Positions 1 through 8,975 are shown, counted from the stretch's first letter. The stretch is 35,590 nucleotides of DNA from Acidobacteriaceae bacterium (GCA_903970405.1 CAJCIT010000265.1:1-35590), one strand, 5' to 3'. Notes: generated from the letters alone by a model not told the origin. Translations and numbers: made by a program.

Positions 1-448
1 TTCTATCTATCTACTTTTAAATCACTTACTGCTCGACGGCACCCCTGGATTGGCTTCGAGTTTTCACTCGCCCTAGCCTTAGGAGTTCGTTCCGTAATTT
101 CAAAAACCCGTGTTTCAACCTGACGACAGCGCGCCAGCGCAACGGCCGGTTCGTTGCCAACGTATTTTCGTTAGCCAGGCCCCCGTGCTACCTCTGAAGC
201 GTGGAGTGCCGTCGCGTACTCCAGACCGCATTTCACTTTCAATCCTTGCCGTCGCGCGCCTGGGAACGCCAATCTCCTGATTGGCGAAAGTCCGCTCACG
301 TCTGGATGACACTGCCCTTCGAGTTCGTTCCGTCATGCTCCAATTGGCTTCCAGTTTTCAACCACCGCCCAACTCGCGGGTCTTCGCCACACCAGCGGGC
401 GTCAGCCCGCGTCTCACCCAGGCGGCGAAAGCCGCCGACCCACAGCAC
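1..448. other. Non-coding stretch with hairpin repeats
   Basis: No convincing gene was found; the short open frames here have no recognisable protein character. The stretch holds three small perfect hairpins with 4-nt loops: GCCAATC-TCCT-GATTGGC (268-285), GCGGGC-GTCA-GCCCGC (395-410) and GGCGGC-GAAA-GCCGCC (421-436). The last two lie just past the stop codon of the minus-strand sulfatase gene. They lack a following T-run, so they resemble dispersed palindromic repeats more than intrinsic terminators. Two short segments also recur imperfectly: GAGTTCGTTCCGT (near 82 and 320) and ATTGGCTTC-AGTTTTCA (near 50 and 344). The region is probably decayed or repeat-derived intergenic DNA. Confidence 0.5.
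268..436. repeat. Three tetraloop hairpin repeats
   Basis: Perfect stems of 7, 6 and 6 bp at 268-285, 395-410 and 421-436, each with a 4-nt loop (TCCT, GTCA, GAAA). The GTCA loop recurs in the larger hairpin at 33685-33704. This architecture is typical of REP-like dispersed palindromes. Members elsewhere in the genome are expected but cannot be checked from this window. Confidence 0.55.
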
Positions 449-2161
449 TCACCTCCCTGCCGCCTTGAGCCCATCCAACTCCCGGCCGCACTGCACGGCC
501 CGAGGGGCGATCCGGGACGCCGCTTGAAAATGGGCCCGGGCCTCCTCAAGCATTCCCAAATGCTTCGCGGCTAACCCCAGGCCGAAGTGCGTGGCGTAGT
601 CATCAGGCGCGGCAGCCAACACCTTCGTGAAACTGGCGCGAGCTTTTGCATACTCGTGAAGATCGAGATAGACAGCGCCCAGATCCCGCCGGGCCAGCGG
701 GTTGTTTGGGTCCTGCACAAGCACCTGATTCAGCATGATCGCGGCGGCAGCAGGCTGGCCTTCAGCAAAATGAACCATGGCTTTTTCATAGAGCTTGAAT
801 TCCGGCAGGCGGTCTTTCGGATCGGCATTCGAGCCCGGCGTCCGGGTGCGTGGGCCGGGCGCCAGATAGCCCAAAGAAGTGAGAAGGCGTTCCGATTGCG
901 GCGTGGCGCTGGCGGCCTGGCTTGCGGCGGGCGCCCTGCGCGGATGGGCGGCGAGGACCTTAGCGAGTTCAGAGCGCAAACTACGAGCGTCGGCGGCCTT
1001 TGTCAGTGCGAGGTTGGTGTGCTCGCCCGGGTCTTGCTCCAGATTGTAGAGCTCGGGATGCGGGGCCTCAATGTATTTCCAAGCTCCCACCCCCACACTG
1101 CGAAGCGGGGCCCAGCCGAATGAATCGTGCGTGTGGAGGGTCTCACTGTAAACAGTGCGGGGCGTTGTAGAAAGCAGACTGACGCCGGAGAAGGAGCGCG
1201 GCGCGGGAATGTGGAGAAAATCGAGGATGGTGGGCGCAACGTCGATGAGACCGGCGGGCTGCGCGGCCGATTGTTGGACGCGGGCAGGAACGGTTGTTCC
1301 CGCGGGCCAATGAACCAGTAGCGGCACGTGGAGCGTGCTTTCGTAAATGAAGTAGCCGTGGCTGTCTTCTCCGTGATCGCCGAGACCTTCGCCGTGATCG
1401 GAGACCAGCACCACCAGCGACTTATCCCACCAGCCGGTTCGTTCCAGCGATTTCTTGAGGCGGCCGATCAACTCGTCCACCGCTTCGAGTTCCGCGTCGT
1501 AATGCGAAATGCCCTGAGCGCGGGCTTTTTCTTCAGGTACGGTATACGGCGTGTGCAGATCGAAGAAGTGAATGAAGGCGAAGACGGGCTGGCCGCGATT
1601 GGCGCTCAGCCAGCGAAGAGCGGCGCTAAGCACCAGTGCGCCCGCACGCCGGTCGCGCACCTGGGATTGAGCCTCCACGCCCCCGAAGAACATTTCCCCC
1701 GAGATCGGGGAGAAGGCTTCGAAGTTGAAAGGGCTGTCATACGTATCGAAGCCCTGGTCAAGGCCCATTTGGCGTTCCAGGAAGACACTGCCGATGAACG
1801 CGCCGGTCTGATAGCCATGCGACTTAAGGACGCCGGCCAAGGTGACGGCGCCCGGAGGAACCACTTCGGCGTTCTCCTGAATGCCATTCTCAAATGGGTA
1901 AGTGGAGGTAAGTAGGGAGGTATGCGAGGGAAGAGTGAGCGGCGTTTGACACGCCACGCTTGAGAACAGAGTCCCGCCGCTGGCGAAGGAGTCAATATTC
2001 GGCGTCTGGATGCGGCGGTAGCCATAAAGGCTGAGATGATCGGCGCGGAGGGTATCGATCGAGATCAAGATGACGGATGGAGTCTGGGCGGCGTCCGGCG
2101 TGACGGAGAAGAGGAAGCCAGCGCCGGCGAGGCCGATGGCAGCAACCAGAAGGCGCTTCAA
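449..2161 (-). CDS. Sulfatase-fold hydrolase with C-terminal TPRs
   Basis: 570 aa. Residues 1-25 form a signal peptide ending near DAAQ. The alkaline-phosphatase/sulfatase superfamily domain (about 28-400) shows the metal-binding start SIDTLRADH (34-42), the nucleophile region TPLTLPSHTSLLT (73-85) and a second metal site, SDHGEGLGDHGE. In the nucleophile motif the classic formylglycine signature C/S-x-P-x-R is replaced by Thr76-Leu-Pro78-Ser-His80. It is therefore unlikely to be a formylglycine sulfatase; phosphatase or phosphotransferase-like chemistry is as likely. About residues 445-565 look like tandem TPR helices (repeated A-x-x-x-F/L patterns, DPNNPLARRDLGAVYLDL, then APDDYATHFGLGLA). 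It is a single gene, divergent from the export operon. Substrate unknown. Confidence 0.85.
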   Translation of the reverse strand: MKRLLVAAIGLAGAGFLFSVTPDAAQTPSVILISIDTLRADHLSLYGYRRIQTPNIDSFASGGTLFSSVACQTPLTLPSHTSLLTSTYPFENGIQENAEVVPPGAVTLAGVLKSHGYQTGAFIGSVFLERQMGLDQGFDTYDSPFNFEAFSPISGEMFFGGVEAQSQVRDRRAGALVLSAALRWLSANRGQPVFAFIHFFDLHTPYTVPEEKARAQGISHYDAELEAVDELIGRLKKSLERTGWWDKSLVVLVSDHGEGLGDHGEDSHGYFIYESTLHVPLLVHWPAGTTVPARVQQSAAQPAGLIDVAPTILDFLHIPAPRSFSGVSLLSTTPRTVYSETLHTHDSFGWAPLRSVGVGAWKYIEAPHPELYNLEQDPGEHTNLALTKAADARSLRSELAKVLAAHPRRAPAASQAASATPQSERLLTSLGYLAPGPRTRTPGSNADPKDRLPEFKLYEKAMVHFAEGQPAAAAIMLNQVLVQDPNNPLARRDLGAVYLDLHEYAKARASFTKVLAAAPDDYATHFGLGLAAKHLGMLEEARAHFQAASRIAPRAVQCGRELDGLKAAGR

Positions 2162-2346
2162 CCAGACTTAGACGCACGCGGCCGCTATTTCGTTGGGCTT
2201 ATTTTGCACATTGCCATAAACGAAGTTTGTACTTTCCAAATCGTTGATTTCCGCTTTATTCTGTGAGGGATATCCGATTACTAAGAAAGCGCCCATGCCG
2301 CCGCTGCTCCCTAAAACAGGGGAGAGTTTCGCGCTTGGTCGACGCC
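2162..2346. promoter_or_regulatory. Divergent intergenic region
   Basis: This 185-bp gap lies between the minus-strand sulfatase gene and the plus-strand export operon, so it should carry promoters for both. It is more AT-rich than its surroundings around 2190-2270. No strong -35/-10 pair or operator stands out. A GTG-initiated extension of the downstream frame begins at 2263, but that segment is Arg/Cys-rich and has no protein character, so it is treated as untranslated leader. Confidence 0.35.
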
Positions 2347-3336
2347 ATGAGATCCCGAACGCTCACCGCTCTCATTCTCGCCTTAGGGCTCGTCGCTCGC
2401 CCGTCCGTTGTTCGGACGGAACAGGCGCCGAAGGGTCCGGCCATCATGCGGCTGAACGGCTCTATCCGCGCCGTGCGCGCATTCACCATTCAGGTTCCGC
2501 GGGTTCAAGGACAGGGCGGGAACCTGACGCTGATCAAACTCATTCCGAACGGCGCTTCGGTTCGCACCGGCGATTCATTGGCGGAGTTCGATGACACGGC
2601 CGAGTTGAAGGCCCTGCGGGATGCCCAGGCTAAGTTCGACGATCTGAGTCATCAGGTGGAGCAGAAAGCGGCTGAGCAGAAAAGCAACGAAGAGAAGCGC
2701 GCGCTGTTGCTGGCGCAAGCCGAGGCCGATCTGCGGCGAGCCGAGATTGAACAGAAGAAGGACCCGATCGCGAGTGAAATCGACAGGCAGAAGAACGCAA
2801 TCAAACTGGCCGACGCGAAGCGTTCCATCGCCAGCTTGCACCGCTCCGGCGAGTTTCACCGCCAGGCGGAGGCGGCTGAGCTTCGGATTCTGGAACTTCA
2901 ACGTGACCGTCAGAAGATTGCGATGCAGCGAGCCCAATCGAATGTCGAGAAGCTACGGCTGGTGGCTTCGTTTACGGGCATGGTTGCGCACCAGAATGTG
3001 TATCGCGGAAACTCCTTTGGTCATGCGCAGGTGGGCGATCAGCTTTGGCCCGGATCGCCGTTGTTGCAGATCTTCGATCCTTCGGAGATGGAGATGGCGT
3101 TGTCAGTGAATGAAGCCGATGGCGCGGTGCTGAAGCCCGGCCTCACCGGGATAGTGCGCCTGGATGCGTATCCGGACGCGAGGTTCACGGCGCGTTTCGA
3201 ATCGGCCAGCCCGGTGGCCACCCGAGACGTAGACGGCCCTATCCGGTCGTTTACAGCGCAATTCCGCATCGACCAGAGGGATCCGCGATTACTTCCCGAT
3301 CTCGCGGCGGCCGTGGATATTCAGGTAAATCGATGA
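2347..3336 (+). CDS. HlyD-type periplasmic adaptor 1
   Basis: 329 aa. The ATG at 2347 is preferred over the GTG at 2263 because it opens a clean signal peptide (MRSRTLTALILALGLVA). After it come a lipoyl/barrel half (SIRAVRAFTIQVPR...GASVRTGDSLAEFD), a long Ala/Glu/Lys-rich coiled-coil hairpin (roughly 80-200) and the returning lipoyl and beta-barrel part (GMVAHQNVY...VGDQLWPGSPLLQI, then EMEMALSVNEADGAVLKPG). This is the membrane-fusion (adaptor) protein fold that links an inner-membrane pump to a TolC-type channel. The stop overlaps the next start as ATGA, so the two genes are translationally coupled. It is the first of three adjacent paralogues; substrate unknown. Confidence 0.82.
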   Translation: MRSRTLTALILALGLVARPSVVRTEQAPKGPAIMRLNGSIRAVRAFTIQVPRVQGQGGNLTLIKLIPNGASVRTGDSLAEFDDTAELKALRDAQAKFDDLSHQVEQKAAEQKSNEEKRALLLAQAEADLRRAEIEQKKDPIASEIDRQKNAIKLADAKRSIASLHRSGEFHRQAEAAELRILELQRDRQKIAMQRAQSNVEKLRLVASFTGMVAHQNVYRGNSFGHAQVGDQLWPGSPLLQIFDPSEMEMALSVNEADGAVLKPGLTGIVRLDAYPDARFTARFESASPVATRDVDGPIRSFTAQFRIDQRDPRLLPDLAAAVDIQVNR

Positions 3337-4592
3337 GTAGTAGCGGAAGAAGGAAATGGCCTTGGCGGCTGGTGGTTTTTCCGCTTGTGGCGGCAGGACT
3401 GCTGGTGGCGGGGTTGCGGGCGTATCGCACTACCCGGAAAGGACCTGATGTACCGACGGCGCCGGTTCGCAGTGGAGACTTTCGGGTGATCGTCAGGTGC
3501 CGCGGAGAGTTAAAGGCCAACCGCAGTGTGGCGCTTCATGCGCCAACGGAGAGCACGGATCTGCAGATTGTGTGGCTGGCGCCTCCGAACGTGGATATTC
3601 GTGAGGGAGCGCCCGTGATCCGTTTCGACCCCAGCCGTATGCAGCAGGATCTGAAGGAGAAACAAGCGGCGCTAACCCAGGCGCAGGCGGCGCTGGACCA
3701 GGCCGCGGCCCAAAGCAGGATCACGGCCGACCAGGACAAGATGGATCTCTCGCAAGCGGGTTACGACGCCGAGAAGGCCCGGTTGGAGGCGTCGAAACAA
3801 GCCGTGGTGAGCGCCATGCAAGGCCAGCAGAGCGCCATTGACCTGGGTGTGGCGATGGAGAAAGTGCGCGTGCAACAGGCCAGCACCGGGTTACACAGCA
3901 AGTCCGACGAAGCGAAGCTAGCGTCTTTGAAGCGCCTTCGCGATCAGGCACAGTTTGAGGTTGACGTCATTAAAGAACGGCTGGCGCAGATCGAGCTCAA
4001 GAGTCCCTTTCGCGGTGTGATTTCTTACCAGATGAACTATTCGCAAGGGTGGCAGAATGCCACGCCATATAAGGTCGGCGACCGCGTGTTTCCGGGCGTG
4101 GAGGTCGCGGAGATCCCCGACTTGAGTTCCCTTGAGATGGAAGCCAAACTGGAGGAGACCGACCGCGGGCAAGTCAATGTCGGGGATGAAGTTCTGGTCC
4201 ACGTCGATGCGTTCCCTGAAAAGACGTTTCCGGCGAGGCTCGAGTCGGTGTCGCCGCTGACGGAGCAGAGCTTTACCGAATGGCCCCCGGTGCGCTCATT
4301 CCGGGCGTATGCGAAGCTCGATCCGGTGGATCCGCGATTGCGGCCGGGTATGCAATCGGGCGCCGATTTCGTGCGGCAGACCATTCGAAACGCCACCAGT
4401 ATTCCCTCCAAGGCGCTGTTTACTCTGCACACAAAACCCGTGGTGTACGTCAAGAAGGAAAGCAGGTTCGAAGCGAGGGAAGTTCAAGTGATCGCGAGGA
4501 ACCCGGATGAAGTGGCCATAACCGGAGTGACAAAAGGTATGGAAGTGGCCCTCACAGATCTGGGAATGGATCAGGGAAAGGTTCAGCCATGA
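3333..4592 (+). CDS. HlyD-type periplasmic adaptor 2
   Basis: 419 aa. Residues 9-30 are an N-terminal membrane anchor (WRLVVFPLVAAGLLVAGLRA). The lipoyl half follows (TAPVRSGDFRVIVRCRGELKA), then a long coiled-coil hairpin of about 110-230 (QAALTQAQAALDQAAAQ..., ending QFEVDVIKERLAQIELKSPF). The returning lipoyl segment (GVISYQMNY...YKVGDRVFPGVEVAEIPDL) leads into beta-barrel and membrane-proximal domains (LEETDRGQVNVGDEVLVHVD; PGMQSGADFV). It overlaps adaptor 1 by 4 nt. It is longer than adaptor 1 because it retains the membrane-proximal domain and an inner-membrane anchor. A partner of the MacB-type permease downstream is the most economical role. Confidence 0.85.
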   Translation: MSSSGRRKWPWRLVVFPLVAAGLLVAGLRAYRTTRKGPDVPTAPVRSGDFRVIVRCRGELKANRSVALHAPTESTDLQIVWLAPPNVDIREGAPVIRFDPSRMQQDLKEKQAALTQAQAALDQAAAQSRITADQDKMDLSQAGYDAEKARLEASKQAVVSAMQGQQSAIDLGVAMEKVRVQQASTGLHSKSDEAKLASLKRLRDQAQFEVDVIKERLAQIELKSPFRGVISYQMNYSQGWQNATPYKVGDRVFPGVEVAEIPDLSSLEMEAKLEETDRGQVNVGDEVLVHVDAFPEKTFPARLESVSPLTEQSFTEWPPVRSFRAYAKLDPVDPRLRPGMQSGADFVRQTIRNATSIPSKALFTLHTKPVVYVKKESRFEAREVQVIARNPDEVAITGVTKGMEVALTDLGMDQGKVQP

Positions 4593-4677
4593 GCGTTCCA
4601 TCGCCCGCTTCCGAGCCGCGGCCGTCAGGGGGCGACCGCGGTGCTCGTACCCATGACAGTAACGTGAGGGTTCAATC
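4593..4677. repeat. Dispersed GC-rich repeat inside export operon
   Basis: The 85-bp gap between adaptors 2 and 3 contains GAGCCGCGGCCGTCAGGGGG followed by CGACCGCGG (4613-4641). This is a variant of the repeat arm seen at 24048, 24110-24185 and 30752. It lies between two co-oriented genes, so it is transcribed in the operon mRNA and could modulate relative expression, as intra-operon REP hairpins do in other bacteria. Only one arm is clear here. Confidence 0.55.
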
Positions 4678-6042
4678 ATGAGCGCAACCAGCATTCCGGA
4701 ACCCCAGACTCAAAGCGTCCTGGAAAGTGCGGCGGTTCGATTGCCGGAAAAACCGCAGCCCAAAAAGACGGGGCGGGCTTGGCTGTGGCTGGTGTTGCTT
4801 GCTCTCGGCGCGACAGCTGTTTATGGATTGAATGCTCTATATCATCGCCTCGGCGCGGGCAAACAGGTTGTTATTCCCACGGCTGTGGTGAAGAAAGGGG
4901 ACGTGAGCCTTTCCATCTCAGCGCGCGGCGATCTGCGCGGAGGAAATCCTGAATTGCTGATGGCCCCGATGATGGGTGGCGCTGAATTGCACATTACCAG
5001 CATGAAGAAAACCGGTGAGCTGGTGAAGCCGGGCGATGTGGTGTTGCAGTTCGACACCACCGAACAGGAGTACAAGCTGAAGGAGGCGCAGGCGGATTTA
5101 GCCGAGGCGGAACAACATCTCATCCAAGCCAAAGCGCAGCGCCAGGCCGACGATGAAGAGGATCAGGCGAGTATGGCCAAAGCGGAAGCGGACCTGAAAC
5201 TGGCCGAGCTTGAGGCGCGCAAGAATCCGCTACTGCCGGTAATTACCGCGAAACAAAATGACCTGGTGGTGGCGGCGGCAAAAGACCACCTGGAGCAGTT
5301 ACACCAGAACATTACCAACCGGAAGGCGACCGGCGATGCGTCAGTGGCCACGCAAGAGGCCGGCCGGGGCAAAGCTGAATCGCAAGCCATCACGGCTAAA
5401 GCCAACATCGCCGCTATGACCATCAAGGCCAAACATGGCGGCTATTTTTCGCCGAATTTGAATACGGCCTGCAATATCTGTTTCTCGGGCATGACCTTCT
5501 CGCCTTATCAGGTCGGCGATAGTGTCCGGCCGGGTGTAACCGTGGCCGAGATTCCGGACCTCTCGGGATTTGAGGTGGTGGCTCACATCGGCGAGTTGGA
5601 TCAAGGGCACTTGGCCGTTGGCGCGCCGGTTGAGGTCAATATTATCGCAGTGCCCAACCACGCGTTCCACGGACATGTCAAAGAGCTCGGCGGCATCACC
5701 GGCACCTGGAACCGGGTCTTCGAGTGCCGCATTACGCTGGACGATCCCTCGCCGGCGTTGCGTCCGGGGATGAGCGCCAAGGTTGTAATTGTCACAGACG
5801 AGATGCGCAACGTGCTGTCCCTGCCCGCGCAGGCGTTGTTCGAATCGGACGGCCGGAAGTTCGTTTATGTCAAGACGGGAGGAACATTTGTTCCGAAGGA
5901 TGTCAAGCTGGCGCGGCGGAGTGAGACCCGAGTGGTGATTGAGGGGCTCCAGGAAGGGCAGGAAGTGGCGCTGGCCAATCCGCTGGAATTGAACCAGAAG
6001 AAGAAAGGCTCCGGTAGCGCGGCCCAGGCCGTCAATAAATGA
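4678..6042 (+). CDS. HlyD-type periplasmic adaptor 3
   Basis: 454 aa. About 33 cytoplasmic residues are followed by one membrane segment (WLWLVLLALGATAVYGL, about 36-53) and then the adaptor fold. The lipoyl half is TAVVKKGDVSLSISARGDLRG. The coiled-coil hairpin (about 140-245) is rich in Ala/Glu/Lys/Gln. The returning lipoyl strand reads IKAKHGGYFSP, followed by a loop with an unusual CxxC (TACNICFSG, about 262-270), then YQVGDSVRPGVTVAEIPDL and beta-barrel domains. The C-terminus is Lys/Ser-rich. It is the third consecutive adaptor, 19 nt before the permease start. It may form a hetero-oligomeric ring with adaptors 1 and 2, or the three may act with different pumps. Confidence 0.85.
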   Translation: MSATSIPEPQTQSVLESAAVRLPEKPQPKKTGRAWLWLVLLALGATAVYGLNALYHRLGAGKQVVIPTAVVKKGDVSLSISARGDLRGGNPELLMAPMMGGAELHITSMKKTGELVKPGDVVLQFDTTEQEYKLKEAQADLAEAEQHLIQAKAQRQADDEEDQASMAKAEADLKLAELEARKNPLLPVITAKQNDLVVAAAKDHLEQLHQNITNRKATGDASVATQEAGRGKAESQAITAKANIAAMTIKAKHGGYFSPNLNTACNICFSGMTFSPYQVGDSVRPGVTVAEIPDLSGFEVVAHIGELDQGHLAVGAPVEVNIIAVPNHAFHGHVKELGGITGTWNRVFECRITLDDPSPALRPGMSAKVVIVTDEMRNVLSLPAQALFESDGRKFVYVKTGGTFVPKDVKLARRSETRVVIEGLQEGQEVALANPLELNQKKKGSGSAAQAVNK

Positions 6043-6061
6043 CCGATGTGTCGCCCCGCCC

Positions 6062-7303
6062 ATGATCTCTCGCTACTGGTCTGACTTATTGCTGGCCGCA
6101 CAGAATCTTTGGGCGCAAAAGACGCGCACGGTGCTGACGGCGCTGGGCATCATCTTCGGCGTGGGCGCGGTGATCGGCATGCTTGCCATCGGCGCCGGCG
6201 CACGCGAGGAATCGCTCCGGTTCATTGAGCAACTGGGCGTTCGAAATGTGCTCATCGAATCGCATCCGGCTACCAGCGATCAGGAGTTTCAACAGCGGCG
6301 CCGGTCGTCGCCCGGCTTGACGGAGCGCGATGTGCGGATTCTCGCTGCGAACGTGGACGGCCTTGACCTCATCTCCGCCCGGCGCAGCATGCACCCGGCG
6401 CGTGTCATGCCGAAGCCGGCCCAACGAATTCCTGAGTTATATGGCGTCCGTCCGTCCTTCGCCAGTATCCATAACTGGGTCTTCGCCGAAGGAGGGCCGT
6501 TCACAGATCAGGACGACGCGGCCAGCGCCGCCGTGTGCGTGCTGGGAGAAACGGCCAAAATTGAAGTGCTTGGCTATGAGCCGGCGGTGGGCAAGTACGT
6601 GAAGGTGAATGACACGTGGGTGCGCGTCGCCGGCGTGTTGAAGACCCAACTGGCGTCGACTTCAAATGGCGCGACGCAAGATCCGAACCTCGTCATCTAT
6701 GTTCCGTTGAACAGTTTTCAATACCGATTCTGGGATGCCGGCGACAGCTTCAAAGACGAAATCGACGCGGTGGATATCAGTCTCAAGCCGGGCACGGATA
6801 GCACCAGCGCGGCGCGGGTGGTGACGGCGGTCCTCAATTCCACCCATCACGACACACCCGATTTCAGCGTCACCATTCCCGCCGAGCTCCTCGCCGAGCA
6901 GCAGCGCTCACAGGCCATCTTCACTTATGTGATGGTGGCCATCGCCGCCATTTCGCTGCTGGTGGGCGGCATCGGCATCATGAACATTGTGCTGGCGACG
7001 GTGCTGGAGCGGACTCGCGAGATCGGCATCCGGCGGGCCACGGGCGCCCGCAGGAATGACATCATCCGCCAATTTCTGTTGGAATCGCTGCTGATCAGCG
7101 TGGGGGGAGGACTGGTGGGCATCGCGCTGGGATTCTTTCTATCCTGGCTGATTGCCGCCGCCGCTGAGTGGAAAACCATTGTCACGCCCTCTTCCATCGC
7201 CATTGCGTTCGGTGTTTCCGTCGCCGTTGGAATTGTCTTCGGCATCTATCCGGCACGGAAGGCCTCGCGCATCGATCCCATCGAAGCCCTTCGCTATGAC
7301 TAG
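6062..7303 (+). CDS. MacB-type ABC transporter permease
   Basis: 413 aa. It has the FtsX/MacB permease layout: a first membrane helix after an N-terminal amphipathic segment (TRTVLTALGIIFGVGAVIGM, about 21-40), a large periplasmic MacB_PCD-like domain (about 45-275), then three C-terminal helices (VMVAIAAISLLVGGIGIMNI; LLISVGGGLVGIALGFFLSWL; IAIAFGVSVAVGIVFGIYPA). The characteristic ERTREIGIRRATGA coupling loop and the ending PARKASRIDPIEALRYD are present. It has no nucleotide-binding domain, and no ATPase gene occurs in this operon, so a LolD/MacB-type ATPase must come from elsewhere. It acts in the inner membrane as the mechanical element of a tripartite exporter. The stop overlaps the next start by 8 nt. 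Confidence 0.9.
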   Translation: MISRYWSDLLLAAQNLWAQKTRTVLTALGIIFGVGAVIGMLAIGAGAREESLRFIEQLGVRNVLIESHPATSDQEFQQRRRSSPGLTERDVRILAANVDGLDLISARRSMHPARVMPKPAQRIPELYGVRPSFASIHNWVFAEGGPFTDQDDAASAAVCVLGETAKIEVLGYEPAVGKYVKVNDTWVRVAGVLKTQLASTSNGATQDPNLVIYVPLNSFQYRFWDAGDSFKDEIDAVDISLKPGTDSTSAARVVTAVLNSTHHDTPDFSVTIPAELLAEQQRSQAIFTYVMVAIAAISLLVGGIGIMNIVLATVLERTREIGIRRATGARRNDIIRQFLLESLLISVGGGLVGIALGFFLSWLIAAAAEWKTIVTPSSIAIAFGVSVAVGIVFGIYPARKASRIDPIEALRYD

Positions 7304-8936
7304 GAAAGTAGGCAGCGTTCTCTTCGTTTTGCTTCTGCTGTTGCCGTCGTCTGGGCGTTCGCAGACTAACAACCCGCTCGGAACCTTCATCCGGCGGCAG
7401 TTCCATCCGGAAACGGTCCGCGTGGAAGACGTTTCCGGCATTTCGGAGAGAGTGGTGAATGGTAAGCTCCATCTAACATTGCATGACTTTCTCGAACTCG
7501 TGTTGAAGAACTCCACGGAAATTCGCTTAAGCAGGCTGGATGTTTATACGGCGGCGGATCAAATTATCGCCGCGAAAGCGCCTCTCGACCCGCTGCTTAC
7601 GGGCGGATTCAATCCGGTTCGCTCCATATCGCCCGAATACGATCAGATCGAAGGTGCGCAAACATTAAGCAGCTTGACGCAAACGTCTTCGCTCAACTAC
7701 AACCAGCTATTGCCTACCGGGCAGACCGTGACGGCGAACTATCAGGCCATCCGCAGTTCCACGAACAATTCGTTCTATTTCCTAAACCCCAATATCTCCA
7801 GCTTTCTGACTATCTCCATCACCCAACCTTTACTGCGGGACCGAAACCGGATTGAGTTTCTGGGCCCTTTGCAGGTTGCCCGGACAGAGTTGCTCATCAC
7901 CTCCGATGTGAGTGCGGCGGCGATTGCCGACACTATTGTCAACGCGGGCATCACCTATTGGGATGCTATCCGGGCGCGCGATAACATCCGCGTGCAACAG
8001 AACGCCGTGGACCTGGCTGGGAAGGCGTACGAAAGAGATAAACAGGCATTGGATTTAGGCGCGCTGGGCAGGCTTGACATCTACCAGTCCGAATCTCAAG
8101 TGGCGGAGCGGCAGCGCGACCTGGTGGAGGCGCAGTTCACTTATCAAACGGATCTGGACGGGCTGCGGCACTTGATCGCCGCCGATCTCACTCCTGACAT
8201 GAGAGCGCTCGAGCTGGTGTTGGATGACGATCCAACCATGATTTCGCCTACTCAAACGGTCCTGCCTTTTGAGGAATCCTTACAGCGTGCGCTGAAGCTC
8301 CGGCCCGAATACAAGGCCACAGAACGGCGGATGAACGTGGATGACGTGAATGCCCGCATCGCGCGGAATCTGTTGATGCCCCGTCTGGATTTGTCGCTAC
8401 AGGGCGGTTCGAATGGAGTGGGCGGCGACGCGGTGCCGGTTCCCGGTGTCATCGCAGGTTCGTCGGGCGGTCTCGGCGATGCACTGAGCCAGACGGCCCG
8501 GTTCACCTACCCCACCTACGGCTTCAATCTGCAATTCACATTACCGCTGCGCAATAGTCCGGCGCAGTCGAGTCTCTCCGATGCGCTGGTGAATCGAGTG
8601 CGAGACCAGTACAGCCAAAGGCAGTCGCAGCAACGCATCACTTTGGAACTGCAGCAGGCCATTCATTCCATCGACTTGGCCAAGGCCACCATTGCCGTAG
8701 CGATCAGAGCCCGGGACCTGGCGAAGCTGAACGTCGACGCCGAGCAGCAGAAGTATGAATTGGGAACCATCCAGGCCTTTGAGCTGCTCGATTCGCAGTC
8801 GCGGCTGGTGGCGGCGGAGTCGTCTCTGCTGGGCGCCTATGTGGGATATCAGGAGTCGTACCTCAATTACCAGCGCGCCTCCTGGACGTTGTTAGACGGG
8901 CTCGGGATGGTTGTTGAGATTCCCAAGGTGAAGTAG
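7296..8936 (+). CDS. TolC-family outer-membrane channel
   Basis: 546 aa. The ATG at 7296 is chosen because it begins a signal peptide (MTRKVGSVLFVLLLLLPSSG) and overlaps the permease end. Upstream in-frame codons are only a shadow of the permease. The protein shows the duplicated outer-membrane efflux architecture: long alpha-helical segments (LHDFLELVLKNSTEIRLSRL...; AAAIADTIVNAGITYWDAIRARDNIRVQQ...; QRITLELQQAIHSIDLAKAT) alternate with beta-strand parts (SSLNYNQLLPTGQTVTANYQ; TYGFNLQFTLPLRNSP). The ending GTIQAFELLDSQSRLVAAES followed by YLNYQRASWTLL is typical. It provides the outer-membrane exit duct for the adaptors and permease encoded just upstream. Substrate unknown. Confidence 0.9.
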   Translation: MTRKVGSVLFVLLLLLPSSGRSQTNNPLGTFIRRQFHPETVRVEDVSGISERVVNGKLHLTLHDFLELVLKNSTEIRLSRLDVYTAADQIIAAKAPLDPLLTGGFNPVRSISPEYDQIEGAQTLSSLTQTSSLNYNQLLPTGQTVTANYQAIRSSTNNSFYFLNPNISSFLTISITQPLLRDRNRIEFLGPLQVARTELLITSDVSAAAIADTIVNAGITYWDAIRARDNIRVQQNAVDLAGKAYERDKQALDLGALGRLDIYQSESQVAERQRDLVEAQFTYQTDLDGLRHLIAADLTPDMRALELVLDDDPTMISPTQTVLPFEESLQRALKLRPEYKATERRMNVDDVNARIARNLLMPRLDLSLQGGSNGVGGDAVPVPGVIAGSSGGLGDALSQTARFTYPTYGFNLQFTLPLRNSPAQSSLSDALVNRVRDQYSQRQSQQRITLELQQAIHSIDLAKATIAVAIRARDLAKLNVDAEQQKYELGTIQAFELLDSQSRLVAAESSLLGAYVGYQESYLNYQRASWTLLDGLGMVVEIPKVK

Positions 8937-8975
8937 GCGGAATCGCACGGGTGAGGCGCGATACGATCAGGACTT

